Program-made: the position numbers and the translations under genes
NCBI GenBank assembly: GCA_031546985.1
Contig: JAVBJN010000037.1
Span: 1 to 64,000, forward strand
DNA length: 64,000 bases
Source: JAVBJN01 sp031546985
GTDB taxonomy: Bacteria > Bacteroidota > Bacteroidia > Chitinophagales > Chitinophagaceae
Direction of reading: 5' to 3'
Notes under the pieces: model-generated
The model's input: the letters and a program-made list of their open reading frames with translations, nothing else
The model's database searches: none
What the model was told of the DNA's origin: nothing
In this document: piece by piece, positions 33,637 to 46,600 of the stretch
Layout: each line of letters begins with the position of its first letter
Numbering within the stretch: the first letter of the stretch is position 1

Positions 33637-36600
33637 ATGAAAACGACAACGCCCATTAACGAGATTAAGGCGCCCGTCATAGCATTGCCCACCAGTGGCG
33701 GCACGGTAAGGGCTGCCGATGAAAACTATCACGCCAATGCCTTTACTGGCGCCGCGGAGCTTTCTATTCCGGTACCCTTACCCGCATCCCGCGCGCTGAC
33801 ACCTACTTTGCAGATCAGTTACAGCTCCTCTTCGGGCAATGGTGTGCTGGGCATGGGATTTCATCTGAACATATCTGCCATCAGCATTAAAACCAACCGG
33901 GCATTTCCCAAATACAATAACGAAGACATTTACACCCTCGACGATGCCGAACTGGTATTTTCTGCCACAGAAACCATACAGCAAAACGGAGAGCAGGTTA
34001 CAGTAGATACTTACCTCGAAAGGTTCCAGGTGAGCTTCAGCCTCATCCAACGTTTCAGTACCGCCAGCAATGTGTACTGGAAAGTAACCACCAACGATAA
34101 TACCTGCACCGTTTATGGCGATACAGCGGCTTCGCGCATTGCAGACCCGCAGGACAGCAGCAGAATTTTTGCATGGCAAGCCGCCTGGCAAAACGATGCC
34201 ACCGGCAATACGGTGCAGTATGGTTATGAAAAACTTGACCCCCAGGATGCCAATAGCTACCTTACCCATATCAGCTATGGTAACTATTTGCTGGCCGGTA
34301 ATAAAACGGTCTTTGCTTTTAAGGTGTGGATCGATTACGGACAACTAGCCATTTCATTATCGGGCAACAACCTGCATTTTAGCCCCATTCCGCAAACCCC
34401 TGCCCGGCGCAAAGACATTATCAGCGCTTACCGTTCGGGATTTGCCATACGCACGCAGTACCTGGTTAAGCATATCCTGGTGGTCAACAACTTTCCTAAC
34501 GAAAGCACAGCCGGCGAAGATTGCATTACCTCCGTAATGGCCATGACCTATAGCGATGTACAGGATGCGGCAGCGTGCAGTACACTGGTTAGCATTGCAG
34601 AATATGGCGCAGCACGCGTTGCAGCCAATGATTACAGCCTCAAAGCTATGCCACCGCTGGTGCTGGATTATGCTGTATTAAACCCGCAGCAGCTCTTATT
34701 TAAACCCATCACCAACGAGAAAGGACAAATATTTAACCAGCCGCTAAACCTGGTAGACCTGCACCGCGAAGGGTTGCCAGGCATTTTATACAGAAATGCC
34801 GAAACCTTGCGTTTTTACCCGGCCAAAGGCAATGGCATTTTCCAGACACCGGCGCAAAACCTCACGGCACCCAACCGGTTTGCAGATCCGGCGCTGCCTA
34901 TGCACATTGTAAGTCTCGAAGGCAATGGCGAATTGCAGGTAGCTCTTGATAAGAACCAATACAGCGGTTATTATGCACAAGACCAGGGTATGCAATGGGA
35001 GCCGTTTACGCCGTTTCCTCAAACTGCACTCAATAATATCCCCACCTATACCCATCAGCTCGATCTCAGTGGCGCCAACCGGTCGGACCAACTGGTGATT
35101 ACCCCCCACACCTTATTTTACCGCGAGTCGTTAGGATTGGAAGGTATGGGCACCAGCCTGCACGAAGTGGCCAATACCCATGCGGTAGAAGCAGAGCGCA
35201 TGACCGAGCCTTTTGTTTACTACGGGTTCGATAATTTTTTTGGCGATGGCCTGCAACACCGGGTAAAAATAACCGGCAATGTGCTTACCGTATGGCCTAA
35301 TCTGGGCTACGGCAATTTTGGCGCGCCCTTAACGCTTACCCTGCCCATAACCGTTACTGATGAAACAGACCTGCAACAACGCCTGCTGCTGGCAGATGTA
35401 AGTGGCTCCGGCACTGCAGATCTGGTGTATATCTACGCCGACAGAATTGAGGTATGTTTCAGCTATGGCGGCCTGTCCTTCTCCAGGCCGCAATCCTTTC
35501 TGTTTCAGAACAACCTGGAATGGACAGATACCGACCATATCCAGTTTACCGATGTGGCAGGAAAAGGAAATATATGCATGATACTGTCTAAACTGAGTCC
35601 GCATACCTACAACGGTAAGTTCCAGGATACAGGGCATTATTTTTATGAATTTAACGGGGCCGAAGACTCTTTTTGCCACAAGCCATTCCTGTTGCAAGGC
35701 ATATCGTGCAACGGTGCATCCAGGCACATCAGCTACAAAAGTTCGTTGCAGTATATGCTGGCCGATAAAGCTTTACAACCCTGGTATACCACATTGCCTT
35801 TTCCTGTAATTGTAGTGGCGCAGGAGCAGGTTACCGATCAGATCAGTAATAATGTTTATACCCATCAATACCAATACCGCGATGGCTATTACGATCCCGA
35901 AGAGCATTTGTTTTTTGGTTTCGGATGCTGCTCCGATTGGAATGTAAGCAGCGATACGCCTACCGCCCTGTCTAAAACATGGTTTCACCTGGGCAATGGG
36001 CTAAACGAAACCAACATGCAGAGGCAATTTTTCGACGCAGGAAAAGACTTTAGCGACATTCCCGCAGGTTACTACGCTGCCGGTAGCAATTTAACCGCAC
36101 TTTCCGGCAAAACCCTGCACCACGAAGTATGGGACACTGGTAATGCAACCTGCCCATATACGGCCGAAAGCAACACCTGGCAGCTGCTTTGCACACAAGC
36201 CGCCACCAACGGGCACCAGGCAGTGTACAGGAGCTACAATTGCCAGACGGTTACCTTCAATTACGAGCAACGTGCAGCAGATCCGCTGGTGCACCACTCG
36301 TTTGTGCTTATGGCCGATCCTTACACGCACCCGCTTTGCGATGCCAGCCTTGTTTATCCCCGCCGCTTACCGCTTATTCCCGAGCAGCAAAAACAATATT
36401 GTACCGGCAATGTTTATACCCTGCAAAACCAGGATGCACCAGGCTTACCGCGGCATATAGGTGTGCCCGTAGCACTCCAATCGTTTGAAATTACCGGGTT
36501 AAAGCCTCCGGCAAAAAGCATTTACAGTTTTGAAGAATTCAAACTGCAGGTAGCAGACGATACCACATTCCTGCACCAGGTACCACCATCGGCACAGCCC

Positions 36601-39600
36601 GGAGCTGGCGAAGCTGCAAGACTGGTTGCCTGGCTGCGCCAGTACTATTGGGCCAATGAAAACCAGCAGGCAACCTGGCAACCGGGCATGGCATTACCAG
36701 CCATCCTGCTGCAATCACACACATCAGCCTTATCATTCGACAATACCGATATCAGCAATATGCTCAGCGGCCAGGTATCGCCCGAAGAGCTGGCAATGGC
36801 CGGTTACATGCAGGATACCACCCATTATTGGTGGGCACACACCGCAAGAGCCTACTACGGGCCGGTTACCGGGTTTTGCTTGCTGCAATACCTCCGCTAT
36901 GACTGGGTAGCACCATCCGACCGGCTTTACAGGTCCACTACCATTGCTTACGACCCTTATTTTCTGCAAGCAATATCGAACAGCCAATACCTCGATGAAG
37001 ATACCCAGCTTACCACCCGGGCGGCGATAGATTACAGCATCATGAAACCGTACCGGGTAACGGACATTAACAACAATTACGCCGAAGCACTGTATGATGC
37101 ATGCGGGCAGATAATTGCCACAGCGGCCATTGATAAATCGGGAAACCGGGGAGACGAGCCGTTAAAAGATTTCCACCTACTGCCGGTAACAGATATCGAA
37201 GAGGTGTGCAAAAATCCTTTAAAATACCTGCAGGGCGCCGGTACTTTTGTGTACTACCAGTTTGCAACAGAAACAGACGGGCACTGGCAGCCGGGTTTTA
37301 CACTGGAACTCTCGCGCACCATGTACCGCTCCAACGATAACAATACGGTGCATATTTCCATTGCTTATGCCGATGCGATGGGCCGCCCGCTGGAAACCAG
37401 GTTGTTTAAAGACGGCACTACCCAACCCTGGATCGTTTCGGGCAGGGTAACCTACAATGCCATAGGAGAAGTAAAAGCCCAGTACACGGGCTATTTCGGC
37501 AGCTCCTGGCAATATGAGCAAAACTGGAACGAAAATATTAAAGACCTGCTGCCTCCTCCTGCAACATTTACTTATGATGCATTGGGCAGGCAGGTTCGCA
37601 GCTATACGCCCAAAGGATTTATGCTGGCTACCCTTATTTTAAACGCCTGGGAAACCCGCCACTATGATGCCAACGATACCATACTGGAATCTACCTATTA
37701 TAAAGGCGGCACCTGGAACAACAACCCGCAGGAAAAAGAGGCCATTGCCAAAGCCGTAGCCTGTTATAACACTCCAGTAACCCAGGTGGCAGATGGTATG
37801 GGAAGGAACATCCTTACCGTGGCCAACAATGCATCCGGCATCACAACCCCGATAAACTGGCAGCAACCCAGGCTAACCACTGATGATATCAATGCCCAAA
37901 ACCCTACGCTGGAAGTAAGCTGGCAGTCTTACGATATAACAGGCAGAATACTGCGCCAGCAGGATGCCAGGTTTACAGACCAGGGGGGCACCAACTTTAA
38001 TTTCGAACACATCTACCCCATTGCATCCGGACTCGTGCACATCAATAGCAGCGATGGCGGTATGGTATATGGCTACTCCAATGTGCATGGGCTGGTGGTG
38101 GCACAATGGAACCCGCTGGGTATAAAAAGCACTTTTGTGTACGACAGGCTGGGCCGTCAGCTCACTAAGAAAGTGCAAACGCCTGCTGGTTACACTCCGG
38201 CTGCAGACCAGGTAGTAGAACTAATAATCTATGGCGAGAGCAGCCCCTTAGGTATGATGGGCAACATGATGGGCACATTGTGGAAACATTATAACGAAGG
38301 CGGACTTTCCTACGCCGATGCCTTTACTTTTGACCAGCACCCGGTAAACGAAAATTTCCAGTTCCGGAAAGACTATAAAACCGAACCCCGCTGGGACAAC
38401 TTATTTGAAGACTTGCTGGAGACCGAAGTCTTTACCACCACCAACACCTATAATGCGGCAGGCAAGATCATAGCGGCAACCCGGCCCGATGGCACTACTA
38501 ATACCTGGACCTACAGCGCTTTAGGTTATTGCCGCCAATCCAGCATTAATGCAAGCGGCTCCGGTAAAACCCAATCCTTGCTTGCAGGCTCCGATATAGA
38601 TGCAAACGGCCACCTCACCCAGGTATCTTATGCCAATGGCATGTATACCACACAGCAGTACGATCCGCTCACGCTTCAGGTAAGATCTGTAAAATGCACA
38701 CGGGGCGCTTACCCGGTGCAGCAACTCGATTTCTGGTATGATGCCGCCGGGCATATTACCGCTGCTACCAATTCCCAGCAATCCTCTATATTCTTTAATA
38801 ACCAAAAGGTAAACCCGGTATTTTCTTACACTTACGACTCCAATTACCGTTTGCAGAATGCCACGGGGCGTATGCAATTACAACCACAATCGTTAGATGC
38901 GCTCGAAAATTATACAGAGTCTTACCATTACGATAAAGGCAACAACCTTACCCAACTGCGCAGGAACGCTACCAATGGTTTTACCCGGCAGTTTAGTATA
39001 GACGACGAGTCTAACCGCATCACCGCAGTCTCGGTGGGCAGAAACAACTTTGCCATTGGCTACAACGGCGCCGGTTACATGCTCAATATAGCAGGCGAAA
39101 ACAGCAGGGCCATAAACTGGAATATCAATGGTAATATAGCTTCGGCTACCATTATAGCCAGGGCAAGCAGCCCCAATGATACAGAGTATTATGTGTACAG
39201 CAATGGCATAAGGGTACGCAAAATAACAGAAACCTACAATGATCAGGGAACACTCCTCAACCGCATCGACAAAAGATATATTGGCAGCTACAAACGCACC
39301 AGCGCCACCACTGGAGACACGCTGCACAGCATAACGGTAAATGGCGCTTACCAGCACGATTGTGTGGTGCAATACTTTACCGCACCACAATCCAAAACCA
39401 TTACCAAACCGCCGGTTTACCGTTTCCAGCAGGTAGAGGATGTAACCATATTTTCGATGGAAACCAATCTCGACGGCGGGTTAATCAGTTATGAAGAATA
39501 CAGCCCGTTTGGCGATACCGTATACCGCTACGATCCGGCGCACCTCGATAGTACCCGCGAATACCGCTATTCGCAGCGGGAGAAAGATTCGTTTACGGGT

Positions 39601-40617
39601 TTGTATTATTATGGTTTCCGGTATTATGCGCCCTGGTTGTGCCGCTGGACGCGCCCCGACCCTGCCGGCACGATAGATGGTTTAAACCTCTATGCCTTTG
39701 TGGCCAATGCTCCTGTTGCTGATAAAGATATACTTGGATTGGGGAGGATAAACCGGAAGAAAAAACCGCTCACCATCAAAGCGCAAAAGGCCAAAAACAA
39801 GTATAAAGTCTATAAAAACAAACATGCAGTCAGGCTCACTGCCTATTACGGTTCCAACACGCGGCTTAGCAGACGTTCCGTGGACGCCCAAAAAACTGCC
39901 AGGATACTAGCCAAGGTAGAGAAGTATAAACAGGCCTACCGCGACTCCCTTGCGGGTTCCGGTGGCAGTACTAAAAACTACGATTTTGTGGTAACCTCGG
40001 TAAAAGCAATGGCGCACCTGAGCCTCGGGCAAAAAGTAACAACACTGTTTGCAGAAATATCGGGTAAACGCACTTTTACGAGGTATGGTTTTGTAATAGA
40101 CTCCGGCATGCAGGGCCCGCATACCAATAGCCGGGTAAATGTGCTGGAGCTTACCGAGCGGAAGTATAATGCGCTGGCTAATAAAACAGCGGCCGAAATA
40201 CATACCCATATCTTCAGCGGCAAAATATTTACGGTAGCAGGTTTGCAACAGCTCGAAGGGGCCCACAGAACGGCTGTGGTAGATAATTACATCACCTACT
40301 ATGGTGGCATACTTAACCGCTACAATGTGGCCAGAGCCAATGACGATGTAGTGGGTGTGCTGGCGCATGGGCAAAGCCTCATGGACCTGCACCCGTATGC
40401 CACTTCGAGATCGGTAGCCACAGGCGGTGATATTGCAGGCGATGGCGAAAAGCGCAACCAGACCAATATCTACAAGCTGTTCGACTACCCTTCTGACCAT
40501 CGCTACGCGGGAGATGCAACGCACCAGCAAGGAATGCGCAGCTATATCCTCAGTTTCCTGCAAACCTATGGTGTGCACAACAACTGGCAGGTAGCCCATG
40601 TACAGAACTTAAACTGA
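33637..40617 (+). CDS. Tc toxin TcB-TcC fusion (SpvB/TcdB/Rhs) with variable C-terminal cargo
   Basis: A 2326-residue protein. The SpvB N-terminal domain (residues about 10-350) starts PTSGGTVRAADENYHANAFTG-like and contains SYSSSSGNGVLGMGF. FG-GAP-like/TcdB middle segments (about 480-700; DVSGSGTADLVYIYADRIEV) follow, then Rhs/YD repeats. The RHS-associated core lies at about 1975-2036 (YGFRYYAPWLCRWTRPDP, DGLNLYAFVANAP, ending DILGLG), which holds the aspartyl self-cleavage region. TcB and TcC are joined in one chain, forming the cocoon that stores cargo. The cargo is residues about 2037-2326. TcA is encoded 45 bp downstream. Confidence 0.93.
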   Translation: MKTTTPINEIKAPVIALPTSGGTVRAADENYHANAFTGAAELSIPVPLPASRALTPTLQISYSSSSGNGVLGMGFHLNISAISIKTNRAFPKYNNEDIYTLDDAELVFSATETIQQNGEQVTVDTYLERFQVSFSLIQRFSTASNVYWKVTTNDNTCTVYGDTAASRIADPQDSSRIFAWQAAWQNDATGNTVQYGYEKLDPQDANSYLTHISYGNYLLAGNKTVFAFKVWIDYGQLAISLSGNNLHFSPIPQTPARRKDIISAYRSGFAIRTQYLVKHILVVNNFPNESTAGEDCITSVMAMTYSDVQDAAACSTLVSIAEYGAARVAANDYSLKAMPPLVLDYAVLNPQQLLFKPITNEKGQIFNQPLNLVDLHREGLPGILYRNAETLRFYPAKGNGIFQTPAQNLTAPNRFADPALPMHIVSLEGNGELQVALDKNQYSGYYAQDQGMQWEPFTPFPQTALNNIPTYTHQLDLSGANRSDQLVITPHTLFYRESLGLEGMGTSLHEVANTHAVEAERMTEPFVYYGFDNFFGDGLQHRVKITGNVLTVWPNLGYGNFGAPLTLTLPITVTDETDLQQRLLLADVSGSGTADLVYIYADRIEVCFSYGGLSFSRPQSFLFQNNLEWTDTDHIQFTDVAGKGNICMILSKLSPHTYNGKFQDTGHYFYEFNGAEDSFCHKPFLLQGISCNGASRHISYKSSLQYMLADKALQPWYTTLPFPVIVVAQEQVTDQISNNVYTHQYQYRDGYYDPEEHLFFGFGCCSDWNVSSDTPTALSKTWFHLGNGLNETNMQRQFFDAGKDFSDIPAGYYAAGSNLTALSGKTLHHEVWDTGNATCPYTAESNTWQLLCTQAATNGHQAVYRSYNCQTVTFNYEQRAADPLVHHSFVLMADPYTHPLCDASLVYPRRLPLIPEQQKQYCTGNVYTLQNQDAPGLPRHIGVPVALQSFEITGLKPPAKSIYSFEEFKLQVADDTTFLHQVPPSAQPGAGEAARLVAWLRQYYWANENQQATWQPGMALPAILLQSHTSALSFDNTDISNMLSGQVSPEELAMAGYMQDTTHYWWAHTARAYYGPVTGFCLLQYLRYDWVAPSDRLYRSTTIAYDPYFLQAISNSQYLDEDTQLTTRAAIDYSIMKPYRVTDINNNYAEALYDACGQIIATAAIDKSGNRGDEPLKDFHLLPVTDIEEVCKNPLKYLQGAGTFVYYQFATETDGHWQPGFTLELSRTMYRSNDNNTVHISIAYADAMGRPLETRLFKDGTTQPWIVSGRVTYNAIGEVKAQYTGYFGSSWQYEQNWNENIKDLLPPPATFTYDALGRQVRSYTPKGFMLATLILNAWETRHYDANDTILESTYYKGGTWNNNPQEKEAIAKAVACYNTPVTQVADGMGRNILTVANNASGITTPINWQQPRLTTDDINAQNPTLEVSWQSYDITGRILRQQDARFTDQGGTNFNFEHIYPIASGLVHINSSDGGMVYGYSNVHGLVVAQWNPLGIKSTFVYDRLGRQLTKKVQTPAGYTPAADQVVELIIYGESSPLGMMGNMMGTLWKHYNEGGLSYADAFTFDQHPVNENFQFRKDYKTEPRWDNLFEDLLETEVFTTTNTYNAAGKIIAATRPDGTTNTWTYSALGYCRQSSINASGSGKTQSLLAGSDIDANGHLTQVSYANGMYTTQQYDPLTLQVRSVKCTRGAYPVQQLDFWYDAAGHITAATNSQQSSIFFNNQKVNPVFSYTYDSNYRLQNATGRMQLQPQSLDALENYTESYHYDKGNNLTQLRRNATNGFTRQFSIDDESNRITAVSVGRNNFAIGYNGAGYMLNIAGENSRAINWNINGNIASATIIARASSPNDTEYYVYSNGIRVRKITETYNDQGTLLNRIDKRYIGSYKRTSATTGDTLHSITVNGAYQHDCVVQYFTAPQSKTITKPPVYRFQQVEDVTIFSMETNLDGGLISYEEYSPFGDTVYRYDPAHLDSTREYRYSQREKDSFTGLYYYGFRYYAPWLCRWTRPDPAGTIDGLNLYAFVANAPVADKDILGLGRINRKKKPLTIKAQKAKNKYKVYKNKHAVRLTAYYGSNTRLSRRSVDAQKTARILAKVEKYKQAYRDSLAGSGGSTKNYDFVVTSVKAMAHLSLGQKVTTLFAEISGKRTFTRYGFVIDSGMQGPHTNSRVNVLELTERKYNALANKTAAEIHTHIFSGKIFTVAGLQQLEGAHRTAVVDNYITYYGGILNRYNVARANDDVVGVLAHGQSLMDLHPYATSRSVATGGDIAGDGEKRNQTNIYKLFDYPSDHRYAGDATHQQGMRSYILSFLQTYGVHNNWQVAHVQNLN
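39748..40617 (+). other. C-terminal cargo (toxin) domain of the TcB-TcC fusion
   Basis: About 290 residues lie beyond the RHS core boundary DILGLG. The domain opens with a very basic stretch (RINRKKKPLTIKAQKAKNK) and is rich in His toward the end (EIHTHIFSG, LAHGQS, DLHPYATS, DHRYAGDATHQQG). I do not recognise the family and assign no enzymatic activity. By family logic it should be cleaved off inside the cocoon and translocated through TcA. Confidence 0.6.
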
Positions 40618-40662
40618 TTCACCATCCCAAAACACACTCACTAACCAAACAAACACCTACTT

Positions 40663-43600
40663 ATGGCAAATCAAGCATTCCGTACGCCGCTAAGTTATAT
40701 ATCACTGTTTCCGGAAACAGAGTTTAACAATATCGGAGAAGCCTATAGCCTGTATGGCCCGGGCGCTTATTTCCTGAACCTCATTTATGTAGTTACAGAT
40801 GCCTCAAAGATTGCCCCTGCAAATGCTGCGCTAAGCCTGCTTAAACGCCGGCCAGATATTGCACTGCTGCAACTCAATGCGGCCAATACCAACGAAACAT
40901 ACCCTTATCTCCAGGGTGTAATCAATACCCTGCTCAATTACCTGGTGCCGCCTGCCGGCAACGTATACAACAACTGGATTACTATTCCGCAGCAACATGC
41001 GGTATGGCAAAGCGCCGCTGCGGGTACCAATTCGTTTATACCCTATAACCGGCCTGCCCGCAGCATCAATACCGATCTTAATGCACTGGGCGTTTCTTTC
41101 AGCGAGCTGGCATACCGTTTTTCTTCAGACGGCGCCAGCAGCAATGTTTGGGTATATACCGAGCTGGGCCTCACCGCATCTGATGTGGCGCTGCTCTGCA
41201 AGCCAGATACCGGACTCGATAAGTGGATTGGTGCAGATGGCAAAACGCCCATTACACCCGAGCTGGTTATGATGAGCACCGGCCTCGACGAAAAACAGTT
41301 GCTGGATCTTATCTACAACGGATTTGCCCCTGGCGATACCGAAAACCTCAATAAACTATTCATTAACTACAGTACCACAGGCACACCGCCATTGCAGTTT
41401 ATACCACAGAGCAGCAAAACAGACAAAGCTGTTTTTCAAAACATGTCGGTAGAAAGACTGCAACGCATCCGGGTATTCCTGCTGCTGGCGGCCAAAACAG
41501 GCTGGGATTTTACGGTGCTCAATACCGTACTTTTCAAAACAGGTATTAACGGGTTTACCACAGCCGATGTAAATAAGCAGTTGCGGCCGTTGATGAAATT
41601 TCACTTTGTGGCCAGGATATTGCACAAGCAGTTGCAGGATGTATTGCCCATGCGCACCATGACCAACCGCAATGCATACTACGACAACAGGAAACAACCT
41701 GGTTCTAAAACACCGCCAACGCCTCAAAATAAAGCCACGCAGTATGAACTGATGAATACGCTGCATTTGCTTGCCGCTATAAAACCTGCGGTTGCCAAAG
41801 GCATCGAAACCAATGCATACCCCAACACCATCAGTCAGTTGGTGCATGCTGCCGATGGTCTCAACATTAATGTATCGCAGCTCAAGAGCTACCTCGATAT
41901 TCAAAATATAGCAACGCTGGATCTCGATAACCTCTACAGCCTTTGCCTGTTGCAAACAGAGCTGACGGATGCAGGCAGCTCGCTGGCAGAGTATATACCG
42001 GTAGTGATTGAGGCACATTTCAGCGCGGCCAAATTTGCCGCATTTGACCAGTGGTACGCCCAGTTGTCGCAAACCCTGCAGCAGGTTATAAACACCTATA
42101 CGCTCGACCCCGGTCATATGCCCGAGCAGCTGCCCGAGCTGGTATTCAAGCAATGGGTACATGAGCTTTCTGTATTCTGGAGCGTAAATGAAGACATTAC
42201 CTATAAACTGTTTGCAGGGTATGTTTCCGAATCGGGCAGGCCCAATTACAGCAGCATCAACGCTATTTTTACATCGGCAGCGGGCTTATCTACCACTAAA
42301 AATTTTCTGGAAGCATGGTTGCCCTATGTGCTGGCGGCCAGCCGTTTAAAAGTAACGCCGGAAATTGTATTTGTATACAGCGGCAAGTTATCGCTGCTGA
42401 ACGCCAACAATATACTGCCACCTGCCTACCAGGACGATTACCTGCTGCAATTGCTCCATTTCCAGGAAGTATACACCCAGATTATCCCGGAAAAACGCCT
42501 GCCTTTCCTCACCGTGATGGAATTGCCCGCGCTTACTGTAAATATTATGGCGGCTAAAATGCCCATGGTTACTTCCTGGTCTGCAAATGAAATACAGTTC
42601 CTCATTACCCAATGGAATATCGATAAAAACGCTGTGGGCTGGGAATGCCTTACCGTATTGCATAAGCTGGCCGACTGTTTCCGCATCTCCACGAAAACAA
42701 CCCTTATGATCTCCACGCTATCCAGCTACCTGGATGCGGTAATGAATACAAATTTTGCCCAATTTGCCAGTATCGCGGCCGATTTTGAAGCCTACCTGGA
42801 AACAATAACCCAGCAGAACCCCGCATTAAAAGCAGCCTATAATGTGCAGCGGCAGGCATTCCTGGAGCAGGACCGCGATATACTTGTTCCTATTGCATTA
42901 TGGACGCTTAATACGCTGTATGCCGACATTAACGGCTGGGATCATGTTTCCGATTATTTCCTTAACGATGTTTCTGCCAGCGGCGTGCTCACCATAGCAC
43001 CGGTGCGCGAAGCTACCGATGTGGTACAATCTTACCTGCTGCGCTGCCGCAACGGACTGGAAAATGTGGCCACCGATAGGCTACAGACCATCACCGATGC
43101 TATGTGGACCTGGATCGGAAATTTCCGCATTTGGGAAGCAGAACAGAAATTGCAGGAATACCCGCAGAATTATTTCCAGATAGACAACCGGGACGATGCA
43201 TCGGCTATCTTCAATAATTTTAAAGGCCGCCTGCAGCAACTCGACATTAATGAAGGCGTAGCTGCCGAAGCCATACAATATTACATTGATGAATGGTTAA
43301 AACTTACCGATAAAACCCTCGTAGATTCCATCTACTACAAGCGTCCCAACGATGGCAAATTCATTATTGCCATATTGGCCAAAAGCAATGTAGAAGACCA
43401 ACGGTACTATTACCTCGAGGCCGAACATACCAACAATGGCTTTGCCAACTTCACCCCCTGGCAGGATATAGGCATCCGCATTCCCTCGGCCAAAGCCAGT
43501 ATGGTATTTGCATTTAACCGGTATTTCATATTCTGGTCGGAGTTGAGCACCAAAACCGATATAGACCCCAGCTCCGAAAAGAATTTAAAATACAACCTGC

Positions 43601-46600
43601 ACTCGGCCAGCATCAAATACATTTCGCAGGATACGCGTGGCAACTGGCAGCAACCCCAGGTTTGGGATAGTTTTCCCTTTTACCTGGTATCAGAAGATCC
43701 CAATAGTAAGCTTAAAAACTGGCTGTATACCAATAAAGCGCAGGCATCTATGCAGCAATTGCTGGCTGCCGATAAGCCTTTCTGGAAAAAACCCGTGGCC
43801 CTCTCTATCGACGGCAGTCTGTACGTATTCTTATCGCCGCTTATTCCATTAGGTCTGGCGGTAGACGATGGTTTTAACGAGGGTGGCATAGTGGTATCAG
43901 ATGCGTTTATAGACACCTGCATGCAAATCAAGAATGGTTACCGTGGCGGATCGCCCTTGTGGTTATCGCCCCGCACGATGGATATTAACGGCATTATCAG
44001 CGACCGGGTAGCGCCGCTTAAAATCAAAAACAGCGCTACAGAATACCTGTTTCCCTGGGCAGAGGATGGTAGTGTAAGCGGGCTCGTATCTTTGCCGCAA
44101 TATTCGGTATTTGATGTGCTTAAAACCAGCGTTAGCGACTACTACCAAGCCAGTTCCCTCCAGGGTGCGACCGATGTCCTCAATACCCGGCCCGCTAATC
44201 TAATAGCAGGTACCGAAGACAGTAAAAACAATAGACCGAACAATGCAGCCAACCTGCAACCGTGGGCCATTCAGGACATCCAGGCCATCCGCGGTATGCA
44301 GGCCGCTTTTGTCATTACCGATATCGGCAGTTTCCTTATTTCCGGCACCGGCGGTGGTACCCCGCTGGTATTTGGCATTGACAGCAACAATACGATTGGC
44401 ATAGACAACAGCTTTAAGACCAGCAATTACAAGATGGAGGATATCAACAACCTCTTTCCGCAGTTCTACGATCAGTACTTCCGCTATCATGGGCTCGACA
44501 GCGCGCTGAACGATACGGTGCAGTCTACCCCTTTGAGTACCGACAGCCAGTATGATTACAAAACCTACCAAACGGCCCCCATCGTTGCCCTGCCGCTTAA
44601 CACCAATGCCACGCAGGCACTGTTTACCGGCGCTTACAGCCTGTATGCAAAAGAGCTGTTCTTTTACGTGCCAGGCCTTATAGCCCAGCAATTGCGCAGT
44701 AACTTATGGAACGAAGAAGCCGCAAAATGGTACCGCTACATCTTTAACCCGTTTACCGGCAGTGCAACGCAGCAACACGCCTGGAAGTTTTACCCCTTCT
44801 TCAGCTCCGGCTACAATACCTACCTCAGCGAAAAGAAATGGATTACAGAGCAGTACATTCTTAACATCCTCGAATGGGGAGACAATGCTTTCCGCCAGGA
44901 AACCTGGGAAAGCCTGAGTGTGGCTACCCAGCTCTATTTTGAAGCCACCGATCTGCTGGGCCAGGCGCCCGATATACTGGACCGCAATCTTGCGTTCAGC
45001 AAACAGGATCGCTCTGCCAATACCATTCCCGCTATTAAAATTGCAGACTTTTTCGGATGGCCCACCGATGAGGTTTTACATGGCTTCTGGTTAAGGGTTG
45101 AAGACCGGTTGTACAAGCTGCGCAACGGACTCAACATAGACGGGCAGGCGCAATTGCCCTCAGAGTATGGCAGCCCCCTAGATCCGGGACGCGTTAAGCT
45201 GGCATTGCAAAACAATGGCATCAATCCTTATGACGACAGCAGTTTAAAAACACGCAATACGGTATACCGCTTTCGCGAATTGCTGCCCGTAACCGAATCG
45301 GTGATAGACATGACAGTGCAGCTGGGTAACCAATTACTGAATGTATTGCAGCAGCGGGATAATGAGCAGTTGCAGTTGTTACAGGCCACTCACCAGCTGA
45401 ATATGGAAAACTTTATTGTACAAAATTTCCAGTCGCAGATAGATGAGGCACAAGCCGAGGCAGCTGCCATACAAGCCAGCTTAACACAGGCACAGCAGCA
45501 ACAAACGCACTACCGCAACCTGGCGCTGAAAGGACTGCTGGGCGCCGAGGTAGAGAGCCTGGACGAAAACGAAAAAGCAATGAACCTCCAGGTGGCAGCG
45601 GCCGCACTTCGCGAAGGTGCTACTATAGCGCACCTGGTGCCTACTATTTTCGGTTTTGCAGATGGGGGTTTCCAGCCGGGCTCGGCCATAGACTCTGCCG
45701 CGCAAATGTTATCGGAAACCAGTAGCGTGGTGCAGATGCGCAGCAGCATTATGGGTACCAAAGCATCTTACGCGCGCCGCGAAGAAGATTGGGTGTTTAT
45801 GGATGCTACAACGGCCTATACCATTGCGCAGCTTACCGAGAGTTTAACAGCGGCCAACAAACGGATGCTGATGGCGCAGGTGGCCTTGCTGCAACACGAA
45901 CTTTCTGTAACGCAAAGCCGCGAAATCCAGTCTTACCTGAGCAATAAATTTACCAATACCGACCTCTACAGCTGGATGAGCGGACAACTATCCGGCTTGT
46001 ATTTTAAAGTGTACCAGCTGGCCCTGGGCGCCTTGCACCGCTTGCAAACGGCTTATACCTATGAGCTGGACGACCAGAACAATTTTATCCCTTCCAACTC
46101 CTGGGATAGTTTACGTAAGGGCCTGCTGGCGGGCGAGACCTTGAAACTGGCCGTATCGCGCATGCGGGATGCATACATGAACAACAACAAGCGGAGGCAG
46201 GAAGCGGAAAACATCCTATCGCTCAAGCAGCTGGATGCAGCGGCTTTCCTGCAATTCCAGCAATCGGGCACATTAAACTTCAAGCTGTTTACCACCAATT
46301 TTGGCAAGCAGGCAGATGCTATTGTAAGAATACACGCAGTTTCTGTATCCATACCTGCCGTAATCAGTCCGTACGAAGTATTTAACGGCACCCTTAAAAA
46401 CAATGGCGTGAATGAGCAGATTACGATCTCGCGCGGCATCGATGACATGGGTGTATTTGCAGATGGTATGTACGATGGGCGCTACCTGCCGTTCGAAGGG
46501 CTTACCATCCCCGCCAATGCGCAAAGCGGCGACGCAGGCAATGCAGACTGGTTGCTCATTATACCCGATACCAACCTATCCAAACGCATATCCGATGTGG

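Noticed and set aside
33778..40599. Long antisense open frames inside the TcB-TcC gene
   Set aside because: They follow the frame of a clearly coding 2326-residue gene and encode no recognisable protein; they are shadows of codon bias.
40997..46524. Open frames on both strands inside tcA
   Set aside because: All lie within the TcA coding frame and lack family features or plausible starts.
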